Source of the DNA: JAJDXW01 sp965214795
Lineage (GTDB): Bacteria > Pseudomonadota > Gammaproteobacteria > HK1
Length of the DNA: 64,000 nucleotides
Assembly: GCA_965214795.1 (NCBI GenBank)
Contig: OZ243976.1
Location: 3,286,001-3,350,000 of the forward strand
Direction of reading: 5' to 3'
Both the position numbers and the translations under genes were made by a program. Of the stretch, positions 34,883 to 45,172 are shown piece by piece. Each line of letters starts with the position of its first letter. Position 1 is the stretch's first letter. The notes under the pieces were generated by a model. That model did not search any database. It was given only the letters and a program-made list of their open reading frames with translations, and was not told the DNA's origin.

Positions 34883-35371
34883 TCAGGCCCCGGGGATCGC
34901 TTCGATCAGCACCACCGCGTGGCAGGCGATCCCTTCGCCCCGGCCGGTGAAGCCCATCCCCTCGGTGGTGGTCGCCTTGACGCTCGCCGCCTCCACCGGG
35001 AGGCCGAGATCGGCCGCGAGATTCGCGCGCATCGCCTCGCGGCGCCCCGCGAGGCGCGGCGCCTCCGCGACCACCGTCGCGTCCACGTTGACCGCCCGCC
35101 ACCCCGCCTCCGCGATCCGGGCGCGGACCTCGCGGAGAAGGGCGCGGCTCGACGCGCCGGCGTAGCGCGGATCGGTGTCCGGAAACCAGGCGCCGAGGTC
35201 TCCGAGCCCCGCCGCCCCGAGGAGGGCATCGCACACCGCGTGCAGGAGCACGTCGCCGTCGGAATGGGCCACGACCCCCCGGTCGAAGGGGATCCGCTCT
35301 CCGCCCACCACGATGCCGTCGCCGGGGCCGAAGCGGTGCGCGTCGCAGCCCTGGCCGATCCGGTAGCTCAT
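34883..35371 (-). CDS. ispF: 2-C-methyl-D-erythritol 2,4-cyclodiphosphate synthase
   Basis: 162 residues; MEP-pathway enzyme forming the cyclic diphosphate. The metal site is visible in IGQGCDAHRFGPGDGIVVGG (Asp-x-His) and the following GGERIPF and VAHSDGDVLLHAVCDALLGA; LGDLGAWFPDTDPRYAGASS and KATTTEGMGFTGRGEGIACH complete the family pattern. Its ATG overlaps the ispD stop as ATGA, so the two are translationally coupled, giving two consecutive-pathway enzymes in one unit (with IspE missing here). Confidence 0.97.
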   Translation of the reverse strand: MSYRIGQGCDAHRFGPGDGIVVGGERIPFDRGVVAHSDGDVLLHAVCDALLGAAGLGDLGAWFPDTDPRYAGASSRALLREVRARIAEAGWRAVNVDATVVAEAPRLAGRREAMRANLAADLGLPVEAASVKATTTEGMGFTGRGEGIACHAVVLIEAIPGA

Positions 35372-36144
35372 CCCTGCCCTTCGGCCCGGGCGGCGAGCCA
35401 TCGGCCCGCCGCGTCGAGGTCGCCCGGAGCGGTGACCTTGGGGTTCTCGTGGCGGGCCTCGACCAGCCGCGGCGGCGGGCGTCCGCGGCGGGCGGCCCAG
35501 CCCTCCATCGCCTCCGCCTCGTCGGTGACCGCCACCCCGCGTCCCGAGGCCTCGGCGAGGGCCGCGGAGAGGTCGGCGAGCCGGAACATCTGCGGGGTGA
35601 GGGCTCGCCACATCCGATCGCGGGAGACGGTCGCATCGACCACCGCGTCCCCGTCCCCGGTGTCCGCCCGAGCGCGCTTGAGGGTGTCTCGCACCGGGGC
35701 CGCGAGGAGCGCTCCGGTCGGATGCCGGAGGCCGGCGTCGATGAGCGCGCCGAGATCCTCCGAGTGGAGGCAAGGGCGCGCCGCGTCGTGCACCAGCACC
35801 CAGTCCCCGGGCTTCGCTCCGGCCGCCGTGGCGAGGCGGTCCAGCCCGTTCGCCACCGACCGGCTCCGGTCCTCGCCGCCCTCGGCGATCCGGACGTCGA
35901 ACCCGAACCGGAGAGCGAGGCGGCGGTAGGTCGGATCTCCGGGCGGCAGGACCACCATCACCGACCGCACGCGGTCATCGGCCGCGAGCCCCTCGATGGA
36001 GTGCGCGAGCATCGGCCGGCCGGCGAGCGGAGCGAACTGCTTCGGCGTCTTCGCTCCGAAACGCAGCCCCGCCCCGGCGGCCGCGACGAGCCCCCAGATC
36101 GGGCCCGCAGGGCAAAGTCGTTCCCGGCCTTCCTCGATGACCAC
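35368..36144 (-). CDS. ispD: 2-C-methyl-D-erythritol 4-phosphate cytidylyltransferase
   Basis: 258 residues. The CTP-binding loop is WGLVAAAGAGLRFGAKTPKQ, followed by PMLAHSIEGL, the conserved GGEDRSRSVANGLDRL, VLVHDAARPCL and TPQMFRL with TDEAEAMEG. It makes CDP-methylerythritol in the MEP isoprenoid pathway. The first ~12 residues (MVIEEGRERLCP) are not conserved and come from repeat family 2, copy A, which covers 36108-36265; the repeat therefore supplies the start codon. Downstream ispF overlaps by ATGA; upstream ftsB is separated by that repeat. Confidence 0.95.
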   Translation of the reverse strand: MVIEEGRERLCPAGPIWGLVAAAGAGLRFGAKTPKQFAPLAGRPMLAHSIEGLAADDRVRSVMVVLPPGDPTYRRLALRFGFDVRIAEGGEDRSRSVANGLDRLATAAGAKPGDWVLVHDAARPCLHSEDLGALIDAGLRHPTGALLAAPVRDTLKRARADTGDGDAVVDATVSRDRMWRALTPQMFRLADLSAALAEASGRGVAVTDEAEAMEGWAARRGRPPPRLVEARHENPKVTAPGDLDAAGRWLAARAEGQG

Positions 36145-36265
36145 AGGTGAGCGTATCGTCTTGATTCGACGCCTTGTTCCCCGGTCGCCATCGACTTCGG
36201 GTCACCAGCGCGTCAGTGGGTGCGACTCTTTGAATTCGTTGGCCGACTTTGAATGAACGAAGCAG
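36108..36265 (+). repeat. Dispersed repeat family 2, copy A
   Basis: About 155 bp shared with 40681-40841 in inverted orientation. Shared blocks in order: CAGGGCAAA, TCGTTCCCGGCCTTCCTC, CACAGGTGAGCGTATCG, CTTGATTC, CTTGTTCC, GACTTCGG, CGTCAGTG, CTTTGAATTCGTTGG and TGAACGAA. It overlaps the first codons of ispD and fills most of the ispD-ftsB gap. Confidence 0.85.
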
Positions 36266-36288
36266 CCCGGTCCGGGCCGCCTCCCGCG

Positions 36289-36585
36289 TCATCGCCGCTC
36301 GACAATCTGGTAGAAGGTCTCGTCCTTGCGGGTCATGCCGAGGTCGCGCCGCGCCCGGTATTCGATGGACTCGAGACCGGTCTTGAGATCGATCACCTCG
36401 GCTTCGAGTTCGCGGTTGCGGGCGTACAGGCGCTCGTTCTCCCCGATCTGGGCCTCGATCGCGTTGCGGAGGCTCAGGATCTCCGAAACGCTCCCGTCTC
36501 CGAACCACAAGCGGTACTGGAGGCCGGCGATCGCGGCGGCGAGGAGCAGCCCCGCGAGAACCCGGAGCCGCGCCCGCCGCCGCAT
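36289..36585 (-). CDS. ftsB: Cell division protein FtsB
   Basis: 98 residues from the ATG at 36585. It is a bitopic inner-membrane protein of the FtsQLB divisome complex: one N-terminal transmembrane helix (LRVLAGLLLAAAIAGLQYRL with the typical WFGDGSV after it), then a coiled coil (EILSLRNAIEAQIGENERLY, NRELEAEVIDLKTGLESIEY) and the conserved ARRDLGMTRKDETFYQIV. Length and position immediately after eno (5-base gap) are the classic gammaproteobacterial arrangement. Confidence 0.95.
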   Translation of the reverse strand: MRRRARLRVLAGLLLAAAIAGLQYRLWFGDGSVSEILSLRNAIEAQIGENERLYARNRELEAEVIDLKTGLESIEYRARRDLGMTRKDETFYQIVERR

Positions 36586-36590
36586 CCGCT

Positions 36591-37912
<1,322 letters not shown>

Positions 37913-37916
<4 letters not shown>

Positions 37917-38758
37917 CGCGCCGCGGCCTCGACCGCCGCGTCCGCCCGGGCCGGCTTGACCACCCGATCGATCGCGACCAGGGTGTGGAGCAGGGGCTCG
38001 ATCTCGCCGAGCGGCACCGCGTTCGGGCCGTCGCTCAACGCTTCGGCGGGGTCCGGGTGGGTCTCCATGAAGAGGCCCGAGACCCCCACGGCCACCGCGG
38101 CGCGTGCGAGCACCGGGACGAATTCGCGCTGTCCGCCGGACGCCGCCCCCATCGCGCCCGGGGTCTGCACCGAGTGGGTGGCGTCGAACACCACCGGGCA
38201 ACCCGTCTCGCGCAGCACGGCGAGCGATCGCATGTCGGAGACGAGGTAGTTGTAGCCGAACGACACGCCCCGCTCGCACACCAGGATCCGCTCGTTGCCC
38301 GCCGAACGGGCCTTCTCGACCACGTGGGCCATGTCCCAGGGAGCGAGGAACTGTCCCTTCTTGATGTTGATCGGCCGTCCGGCCGCGGCCACCCGCCGGA
38401 TGAAGTCGGTCTGCCGGCAGAGGAAGGCCGGGGTCTGGAGCACGTCCACCACGGACGCCACCTCGTCGATCGGGGTGTCCTCGTGCACGTCGGTCAGGAC
38501 CGGCACCCCGACCTCCTCGCGAACCCGCTCCAGGATCCGGAGCCCTTCGGCGAGACCGGGGCCGCGGAAGCTCGCCACCGAGGTTCGGTTCGCCTTGTCG
38601 AAGGAGGACTTGTAGACGAATGCGATGCCGAGCCGGGACGCGATCCCACGCAACGTCTCCGCCGTCTCGAGGGCCAGCCGCTCCGATTCGATGACGCAGG
38701 GGCCCGCGATCAGGAACAGGGGCCGGTCCGGACCCACCTCGAAGCCGCAAAGGTCCAT
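37913..38758 (-). CDS. kdsA: 3-deoxy-8-phosphooctulonate synthase (KDO8P synthase)
   Basis: 281 residues; condenses PEP with arabinose-5-phosphate for the KDO of lipopolysaccharide, so the organism makes LPS. Blocks: PLFLIAGPCVIESERLALET, FVYKSSFDKANRTS, SFRGPGLAEGLRIL, PVLTDVHEDTPIDEVASVVD, PINIKKGQFLAPWDMAHVVE and VVFDATHSVQTPGAMG. Length is typical. It sits between pyrG (58-base gap) and eno (ATGA overlap), an arrangement common in Gammaproteobacteria outside the enterics. Confidence 0.97.
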
Positions 38759-38816
38759 CAGCGGCGGCGTCCCGGGAGGACGGCCCCGGCGGCGGCGAGC
38801 CCGCGGGCGGTCATGG

Positions 38817-40598
38817 TCAGTGGACGGGCTGGCGGAAGTCCGCGCGGCGGGCGGCGGCCTCCGCCGCCTCTCCGGCCGCCGGAGCGGAGCGCGAGCCGTT
38901 GCCGCCGGCGGGGGCGGGGCCGGAGGCATGGCCGGGCTCGGGGGTTGCGCCGGCGGGGGCGCCGGAGCGCTGGTCGCGGTACCGGATGGCGGCCCGCACG
39001 AACGCCTCGAACAGGCGGTGCCCGTCGCGGGCGTTCGACGTGAACTCGGGATGGAACTGGCAGCCCACGTACCAGGGATGGTCGGAGAGCTCCACCATCT
39101 CGACGAGCCCGCCGTCGGCGGTGGTCGCCGAAATGACGAGCCCCGCCTCCCGGAGCCTCTCGAGATAGCGGTTGTTGAACTCGTACCGGTGGCGATGCCG
39201 TTCCTCGATGACCGGTTCGCCGTAGGCCTCCCGCGCCCGGGTGCCCGGGGCGAGCCGCACCTCCTGACCACCGAGCCGCATGGTGCCGCCGAGGTCCCCG
39301 CCCTCCTCGCGCTGCTGAACCTCGCCGTCCCCCTCGATCCACTCCGTGAGAAGGGCGATCACGGGATGCGGCGAGCCCGGCTCGAACTCCGTGCTGTTGG
39401 CGCCGGCGAGCGCGGCGGCGTTGCGGGCGTATTCGATGACCGCGACCTGCATGCCGAGGCAGATCCCGAGAAACGGAACCTTGCGCTCGCGGGCGAAGCG
39501 TGCGGCCCGGATCTTGCCCTCGACGCCCCGCGCCCCGAAGCCGCCCGGCGCCAGCACGCAGTCGACCCGTTCGAGCGCCGCGCACCCGTGGCCCTCGATC
39601 TCCTCCGCGTCGATGAACTCCACCCGAACGCCGGTGCGGGCCGCGACCCCGGCGTGGACGAGCGCCTCGTTGAGCGACTTGTAGGAGTCCGCGAGATGGA
39701 CGTACTTGCCCACCATGCCCACGACCACCTCCCCGTCCGGGTTGTCGAGCCGAGCCACCACCTCGTCCCATTCCGAGAGGTCGATGGCATGCCGGTCCGC
39801 CTCGAGTCCCAGCCGCTCCATGACCACCGCATCAACGCCCTGCTCGTGGAAGAGCCGGGGAAGGCGATAGATGGTGTCCACGTCGGGGGCGGAGACCACC
39901 GCGCGCGGCTCCACGTTGGTGAAGAGGGCGATCTTGCGCCGCTCCTTGTCGGGCAGCGGGCGGTCGGTCCGGCAGAGCAGCAGATCCGGTTGGATCCCGA
40001 TCGACCGGAGCTCCTTCACCGAATGCTGGGTGGGCTTGGTCTTGATCTCGCCGGAGGAGGCGATGTAGGGCACCAGGGTGAGGTGGATGAAGAGGGTTCG
40101 GGTGCGCCCGAGGTCCAGGGCCATCTGGCGGATCGCCTCGAGGAACGGCAACGACTCGATGTCGCCCACCGTGCCGCCGATCTCCACCATGGCGACCTCC
40201 GACCCCTCCGCGCTCGACGCGATGCAGGACTTGATCTCGTCCGTGATGTGGGGGATCACCTGCACGGTGCTGCCGAGATAGCCCCCGCGGCGCTCGCGCC
40301 GGATCACGTTCTCGTAGATCTGGCCGGTCGTGAAGTTGTTGTTCCGGCCCATCGGCGTGCGCACGAAGCGCTCGTAGTGCCCGAGATCGAGGTCGGTCTC
40401 GGCCCCGTCGCGGGTCACGTACACCTCCCCATGCTCGAACGGGTTCATGGTGCCCGGATCGACGTTGATGTAGGGGTCGAGCTTGACGAGGGTGACGCGA
40501 AGGCCGTGCGCCTCGAGGATCGCGCCGAGAGAGGAAGAAGCGATACCCTTGCCGAGCGACGAAACGACGCCACCCGTGATGAAGACATATCGCGTCAT
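38817..40598 (-). CDS. pyrG: CTP synthase
   Basis: 593 residues from the ATG at 40598; makes CTP from UTP, ATP and glutamine. Synthetase part: MTRYVFITGGVVSSLGKGIA, LDPYINVDPGTMNPFEHGEV, GHYERF, NNNFTTGQIYENVI and GGTVGDIESLPFLEAIRQM. Glutaminase part: GGFGARGVEGKIRA, nucleophile cysteine in FLGICLGMQVAVIEYARN, and FHPEFTSNARDGHRLFEAFV. After the normal end (about residue 545) a ~45-residue Gly/Ala/Pro/Arg tail is added. It leads the pyrG-kdsA-eno-ftsB group. Confidence 0.97.
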   Translation of the reverse strand: MTRYVFITGGVVSSLGKGIASSSLGAILEAHGLRVTLVKLDPYINVDPGTMNPFEHGEVYVTRDGAETDLDLGHYERFVRTPMGRNNNFTTGQIYENVIRRERRGGYLGSTVQVIPHITDEIKSCIASSAEGSEVAMVEIGGTVGDIESLPFLEAIRQMALDLGRTRTLFIHLTLVPYIASSGEIKTKPTQHSVKELRSIGIQPDLLLCRTDRPLPDKERRKIALFTNVEPRAVVSAPDVDTIYRLPRLFHEQGVDAVVMERLGLEADRHAIDLSEWDEVVARLDNPDGEVVVGMVGKYVHLADSYKSLNEALVHAGVAARTGVRVEFIDAEEIEGHGCAALERVDCVLAPGGFGARGVEGKIRAARFARERKVPFLGICLGMQVAVIEYARNAAALAGANSTEFEPGSPHPVIALLTEWIEGDGEVQQREEGGDLGGTMRLGGQEVRLAPGTRAREAYGEPVIEERHRHRYEFNNRYLERLREAGLVISATTADGGLVEMVELSDHPWYVGCQFHPEFTSNARDGHRLFEAFVRAAIRYRDQRSGAPAGATPEPGHASGPAPAGGNGSRSAPAAGEAAEAAARRADFRQPVH

Positions 40599-40680
40599 GT
40601 CGACCCCATCCCCCCGGATGGGACTTCAGCCTAGCAGACCGGCCGCGCCCGCTCAACGACACTTCCCGACTCTGTCAGGG

Positions 40681-40841
40681 CTGATTCGTTCAGCCAGCGG
40701 CACCCAACGAATTCAAAGACCTGGATTCACTGACGACCCGGTGATCCGAAGTCGGCGGCGACCAAGGAACAAGCCGTTGAATCAAGGCGATACGCTCACC
40801 TGTGACCATCTGAGGAAGGCCGGGAACGAATTTGCCCTGCC
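40681..40841 (-). repeat. Dispersed repeat family 2, copy B
   Basis: Inverted counterpart of the copy at 36108-36265, located upstream of pyrG. The two copies flank ftsB-eno-kdsA-pyrG as a ~4.4-kb inverted pair. About 90 bases between this copy and the toxin-antitoxin operator show nothing recognisable. Confidence 0.85.
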
Positions 40842-40929
40842 GACCCTGCCCTGCCGACCCTGCCAGGAGGAAATCGTCTGTCCGGTTTGGTAGCACGTGA
40901 TCTGTCCGGCTTCATGGGGTTCCGGAGGT

Positions 40930-40960
40930 GATATCATTTTCAGGCCTTGCGATATCATAC
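40930..40960 (+). promoter_or_regulatory. Candidate antitoxin operator: two GATATCAT boxes
   Basis: Two GATATCAT boxes, the first embedded in the palindrome TGATATCA, lie 21 bases apart (two helical turns) just upstream of the antitoxin start. Paired palindromic boxes fit autoregulation by a ribbon-helix-helix antitoxin. Coordinates may be off by a base. Confidence 0.5.
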
Positions 40961-40973
40961 TGGAGAATGACCC

Positions 40974-41219
40974 GTGCCCCGGACCATCATCAGTCTGTCC
41001 GCCGAGGACAAGGCTTGGCTCGATCTTCGGGCGAAGGAAGAGCGGGTACCCATGACCGAACTCGTGCGACGGGCCGTGCGTGAATATCGGCAACGATTCG
41101 GCGACGGCGCTCCGCGTCCGCTCGAGGAGCTGCTCGAACGCACCCGTGGTGGCTGGAAGCACGGCGACGGGCTTCGGTACCAGAACACCGCCCGGGATGA
41201 GTGGGAGCCACAAGGGTGA
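40974..41219 (+). CDS. Ribbon-helix-helix antitoxin (VapB-type)
   Basis: 81 residues from a GTG with GGAG eight bases upstream. The N-terminal PRTIISLSAEDKAWLDLRAK and EERVPMTELVRRAVREYRQR form the strand-helix-helix DNA-binding unit; the C-terminal part (LLERTRGGWKHGDGLRYQNT) is the usual toxin-neutralising extension. Its stop overlaps the toxin start as GTGA. It should hold the PIN-domain RNase inactive and repress the operon through the boxes upstream. Confidence 0.85.
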   Translation: MPRTIISLSAEDKAWLDLRAKEERVPMTELVRRAVREYRQRFGDGAPRPLEELLERTRGGWKHGDGLRYQNTARDEWEPQG

Positions 41220-41602
41220 GGTGGCTGCTCGATTCCGTCATCCTCATCGATCACTTCAACGGCATCGACCCCGCCACCCGGTTCATCGTCCGCGAGCGTG
41301 GCGACATCGTCCTGTCGCCGATCACCCGGGCGGAGGTGCTCACCGGATTCGACGACGACGGGCGCTCTCTCGCTTTCGAGCTGCTGAACCATTTTCCGAC
41401 CTTGCCGGTAACCGCCGCCGAGGCGGACCTCGCGGCTGCTCTCCGTCGCTCGGAAGGATGGCGGCTCCCCGATGCGCTGCAGGCAGCCGTCGCCCTGCGG
41501 AACGAAGTGCGCCTCGTCACCCGGGATACGAAGGACTTTCCGCCCGGGCGGCACGACTTCGTGGAAGTGCCTTACGTCGTACGGCCACCCGGGCAGGGCT
41601 GA
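41216..41602 (+). CDS. vapC: PIN-domain ribonuclease toxin (VapC-type)
   Basis: 128 residues from a GTG at 41216. The acidic PIN-domain residues are placed as Asp in RWLLDSVILIDHFNG, Glu in SPITRAEVLTGFD, Asp in GWRLPDALQAAVALR and Asp in RLVTRDTKDFPP, as in VapC endoribonucleases that cleave tRNA or rRNA. Translationally coupled to the antitoxin. The last residues (PPGQG and stop) coincide with the end of repeat family 1, copy D, so the repeat may have set the C-terminus. Confidence 0.88.
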   Translation: MRWLLDSVILIDHFNGIDPATRFIVRERGDIVLSPITRAEVLTGFDDDGRSLAFELLNHFPTLPVTAAEADLAAALRRSEGWRLPDALQAAVALRNEVRLVTRDTKDFPPGRHDFVEVPYVVRPPGQG

Positions 41603-41727
41603 GCCGTTCCCGGATGTCCCTGATGGCCGCTTGATGCAGAATCTCTTTCTGCGGTTGACGACGACTTCGGGCGAAGATCTCCGAAATCGAAATAATCGGT
41701 TGAATTTATTTGATAAAATCTAGAAAA
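41591..41727 (-). repeat. Dispersed repeat family 1, copy D (inverted)
   Basis: On the minus strand: AT-rich start (ATTTTATCAAATAAATTCAA), stem CTTCGCCCGAAG, GTCGTCGTCAACCGCAGAAA, GAGATTCTGCATCA, then a ~20-base deletion relative to copy A and the end GGCCATCAGGGACATCCGGG plus AACGGCTCAGCCCTGC. It overlaps the vapC stop codon and occupies the gap before pepN. Confidence 0.85.
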
Positions 41728-41817
41728 TCAATCAGCCTTGGGCCACCCGGGTGACACCCGGACGAGGCTTCCGCCCGTGTTCGATAGTATTTCCGTCCGG
41801 CGAACGGGGAGCGGAAC

Positions 41818-44562
41818 ATGAACGACGAGATGGCCCGGACCGGCAACGAACGTGAGGTACGGCTCGAAGGCTACGCCCCGCCACCTTTCCTCGTCGATTC
41901 GATCGACCTCGACTTCGACCTCGCGGGCGAGGAATGCCTCGTCACCTCCACCGTCTCGGTACGGCGCGCTCCCGAGACCCCGGCGGGCACCCCCCTCGTC
42001 CTCGACGGCACCGCGCTCGAGCTCGTGAGCGTGGCCCTCGACGGCCGGGCGCTCTCGCCGAACGAATACGCGCTCGAGGATGGGCGTCTCGTCCTCCCCG
42101 CCTCCCTCGTCGAGCCGGAGGAAGGAGCGGCCCCAGGTGCCGCCGGGGCCGCCGCGGCCGCCGGCCCCCCGGCCCCCTTCCGCCTGACCGTCCGCACCCG
42201 CATCTTCCCCGTCCGCAACACCACGCTCAAGGGCCTGTACGAGTCGAACGGGATCCTCTGCACCCAGTGCGAGGCGGAGGACTTCCGGCGCATCACCTTC
42301 TTCCCGGACCGCCCGGACGTGCTGGCGCGGTACACGACCACGATCCGCGCGGCACGGGCCGACTACCCCATCCTCCTCTCCAACGGAAACCTCGTCGCGA
42401 GCGGCGAGCTCGACGGCGGCCGTCACTTCGCGCGGTGGGAGGACCCGTTTCCCAAGCCCTCCTATCTCTTCGCCCTCGTCGCCGGAGACCTCGCCTGCCT
42501 CGAGGACCGATACACCACCGCGTCCGGACGCGAAGTCGCCCTCCGCATCTACTCCGAGCCGCACAACATCGGCCGCTGCCGGCACGCGATGGCGGCGCTC
42601 GGAAAGGCGATGCGCTGGGACGAGGAGGCGTACGGCCTCGAGTACGACCTCGACCTCTACATGATCGTGGCTGTGGACCACTTCAACATGGGGGCGATGG
42701 AGAACAAGGGTCTCAACGTCTTCAACACCCGGTACGTCCTCGCCGATCCGGAAACCGCGACGGATACCGATTACGCCAACGTCGAGGCGGTCATCGGGCA
42801 CGAGTACTTCCACAACTGGACCGGCAACCGCGTCACCTGCCGGGACTGGTTCCAACTCAGTCTCAAGGAAGGGCTCACGGTGTTCCGCGAGCAGCAGTTC
42901 TCGGCCGACACGGGCTCGGGGGCGGTCAAGCGCATCCGCGACGCGCGCCTCATCCGCGACCGCCAGTTCAAGGAGGACGCCGGCCCCGACGCCCACCCCG
43001 TTCGTCCCAATTCATATAAAGAAATCAATAATTTCTATACCGTGACGGTTTACTACAAGGGAGCCGAGGTCATCCGCATGATGCACACCCTGCTCGGGCC
43101 GGACGGATTCCGGCGCGGCATGGACCTCTACCTCGAGCGCCACGACGGCTCGGCCGCCACCACCGACGACTTCGTGTCGGCGATGCAGGAGGGGGCGGGT
43201 GTCAATCTCCGGCAGTTCCGGCGCTGGTACGCCCAGGCCGGGACGCCGATTCTGCATCTCGAAGACGGGTACGACCCGGAGTCGCGCAAGTGGAGCCTGC
43301 GGGTGCGTCAGGAGCTTCCGGATACCCCGGACGGGTCGCCGAAGGAGCCCGTGCACCTGCCGCTCGCGGTGGGCCTCGTCGGCCGGGACGGACGGGTCCT
43401 CCGGCGAGAGCCGTCACCCGAGCGGGGGGCGCTCGACCCGGAGGACGGCACGGTGGTGCTCGACGTTCGCGCACCGGACGAGTTCTTCGTTCTCGAGGGC
43501 ATCGACGCTCCCCCGGTCGCGTCGGTGCTGCGGGGGTTCTCCGCCCCGGTCAGGATCGAAATGGAGCGCCCGGACGAGGACCTCATCACCCTCCTCGCCC
43601 ACGATCCCGATCCCTTCGCGCGGTGGGATGCGGGACAGACCCTCGCCCTCTCCCGCCTCGACCGCCTCATCACGGCCGGCGGCGTTCCCCACCCCGGCGT
43701 CGAGGCGGCCGATCCCGCCTTCGCCGAGGCCATGCGGGCGGTGCTCCGCGACCGTTCCATCGACGGCGCGTTCGCGGCCGAGATCCTGGCCCTGCCGTCG
43801 GAGAGCTATCTCGCCGGCCGGATGGAGCGGATCGACGTCGATGCGATCCATGGCGCGCGCCGGGCGTTGCGACGGGCGCTCGGCGAGGCCCTCGAACCGG
43901 ACCTGGCAGCGGTCCGGCGGCGGCTGCACACCCGCGAGCCCTGGCGGTTCGACGCCGAGGCTGCGGCCCGCCGCGCCCTCGCGAACGCCTGCCTCGGCTA
44001 CCTTGCGGCCACCGGGACCCCGTCCGCCCGGCGCGAATGCCTCGCCCAGTTCGAGGCCGCCGACAACATGACCGATACGATCGCGGCCCTCGGCTGTCTC
44101 TCACACATCGATTGCGGGGAGCGCGAGGAAGCGCTCGCAAAGTTCGAGGCGCGCTGGCTCGGCAACCCCCTCGTCATGGACAAGTGGCTCGCGCTCCAGG
44201 CGACCTCCCCGCTCCCCGGCACCCTGGACCGGGTGGTCGAGCTCCTGGCGCACCCCGCCTTCGACGGCGCCAACCCGAACCGGCTGCGGGCACTCGTACA
44301 CTCCTTCTGCGACGGCAACCCGGTGCGCTTCCATGCCGCCGACGGCTCCGGCTACCGGTTCTGGGAAGAGCGGATGCGCGAGATCGACCCCCGTAACCCC
44401 GAGGTGGCGGCCCATCTCGCGGGGGTCATGGCCCACTGGCGCCGTTACGACGACGGGCGACGCGACCGGATGGGGGCGGCCATGGAGTCGGTGCTCGCGA
44501 TGCCCGGGGTATCGAGGAACACGAACGAAGTGCTTGCCCGGATACTCGGACCCTTGCCCTGA
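41818..44562 (+). CDS. pepN: Aminopeptidase N (M1 family)
   Basis: 914 residues; cytoplasmic zinc aminopeptidase. The substrate-binding GAMENKGLNVFNTRYVLADP lies near residue 291 and the zinc site HEYFHNWTGNRVTCRDWFQL (HExxH, distal Glu in SLKEGLTVFRE) near 326. The start YAPPPFLVDSIDLDFDL and the ALP-rich C-terminal helical domain (DNMTDTIAALGCLSHIDCGE, YDDGRRDRMGAAMESVLAMP) match E. coli-type PepN (870 residues). A Gly/Ala/Pro-rich insertion (GAAPGAAGAAAAAG) sits in the N-terminal beta domain near residues 103-120. Confidence 0.97.
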   Translation: MNDEMARTGNEREVRLEGYAPPPFLVDSIDLDFDLAGEECLVTSTVSVRRAPETPAGTPLVLDGTALELVSVALDGRALSPNEYALEDGRLVLPASLVEPEEGAAPGAAGAAAAAGPPAPFRLTVRTRIFPVRNTTLKGLYESNGILCTQCEAEDFRRITFFPDRPDVLARYTTTIRAARADYPILLSNGNLVASGELDGGRHFARWEDPFPKPSYLFALVAGDLACLEDRYTTASGREVALRIYSEPHNIGRCRHAMAALGKAMRWDEEAYGLEYDLDLYMIVAVDHFNMGAMENKGLNVFNTRYVLADPETATDTDYANVEAVIGHEYFHNWTGNRVTCRDWFQLSLKEGLTVFREQQFSADTGSGAVKRIRDARLIRDRQFKEDAGPDAHPVRPNSYKEINNFYTVTVYYKGAEVIRMMHTLLGPDGFRRGMDLYLERHDGSAATTDDFVSAMQEGAGVNLRQFRRWYAQAGTPILHLEDGYDPESRKWSLRVRQELPDTPDGSPKEPVHLPLAVGLVGRDGRVLRREPSPERGALDPEDGTVVLDVRAPDEFFVLEGIDAPPVASVLRGFSAPVRIEMERPDEDLITLLAHDPDPFARWDAGQTLALSRLDRLITAGGVPHPGVEAADPAFAEAMRAVLRDRSIDGAFAAEILALPSESYLAGRMERIDVDAIHGARRALRRALGEALEPDLAAVRRRLHTREPWRFDAEAAARRALANACLGYLAATGTPSARRECLAQFEAADNMTDTIAALGCLSHIDCGEREEALAKFEARWLGNPLVMDKWLALQATSPLPGTLDRVVELLAHPAFDGANPNRLRALVHSFCDGNPVRFHAADGSGYRFWEERMREIDPRNPEVAAHLAGVMAHWRRYDDGRRDRMGAAMESVLAMPGVSRNTNEVLARILGPLP

Positions 44563-45172
44563 CTCGCCCTCGCCCGCCGCCCTCGGCCGTCAGGTTTCCG
44601 GAGCGGGCGGGCCGAGCCTCCCTGTCATCCAGGGCGGTCTTCCGGCGTGTCGCTCTTGCGTACGTGCGCCACCTGCCGCGCGATCCTGCCTGACCGACGC
44701 GGCCATCGCCGTCGTGCGCCGCAAGGGGCGCTTGCGCTCCCTGCCGAGGCCAACCGCCACCATCGCGCCCGCGCCCAGGATGCCCTCGACACCATGGTAA
44801 ACCCGCCCGGCACGTGACCCTGCGGGCCTCGAAGCCGTACCGGGCGCGCCCGCGGCGGGCCGCTCGACCCCCGTGCCCGCCCGGTATGACAACGCCGTTC
44901 GCCAAGCTCCGGGGCATCCATGACGCTGTCGAGGCAAGCGCCAGGTGCTCCAAACCCCTCCGGCGCCGCCGCTCCACCTCATCGCATCGTCGCAGGCGGG
45001 GCCGAAATGCGCGACGCAACCTCTGTGGCGTATGCGTTCGTCCTCATCCCGTTCGGGACGGAACAACGGAATGGTCCTGCCCCGGCACCCTCGTAGCCTG
45101 TCCCTCCCGAACCGGGCGGGCTATCCTCCCTTGCCGGCCGGACAGTGATTTCTCCACCGCGGGAGTTCGCTC
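44563..45172. other. 610-bp stretch without a supported gene
   Basis: Between pepN and the Nudix gene. Long frames exist on both strands but show the Arg/Pro/Gly composition of noise; a minus-strand frame contains one hydrophobic run (GILGAGAMVAVGLGRERKRP) reminiscent of a C-terminal anchor, without the rest of such a protein. No repeat-family copy and no RNA gene seen. Confidence 0.45.

Noticed and set aside
44590..45066. Minus-strand frame with a hydrophobic run followed by basic residues, like a PEP-CTERM anchor
   Set aside because: Lacks a signal peptide and the expected PEP motif; surroundings are low-complexity.
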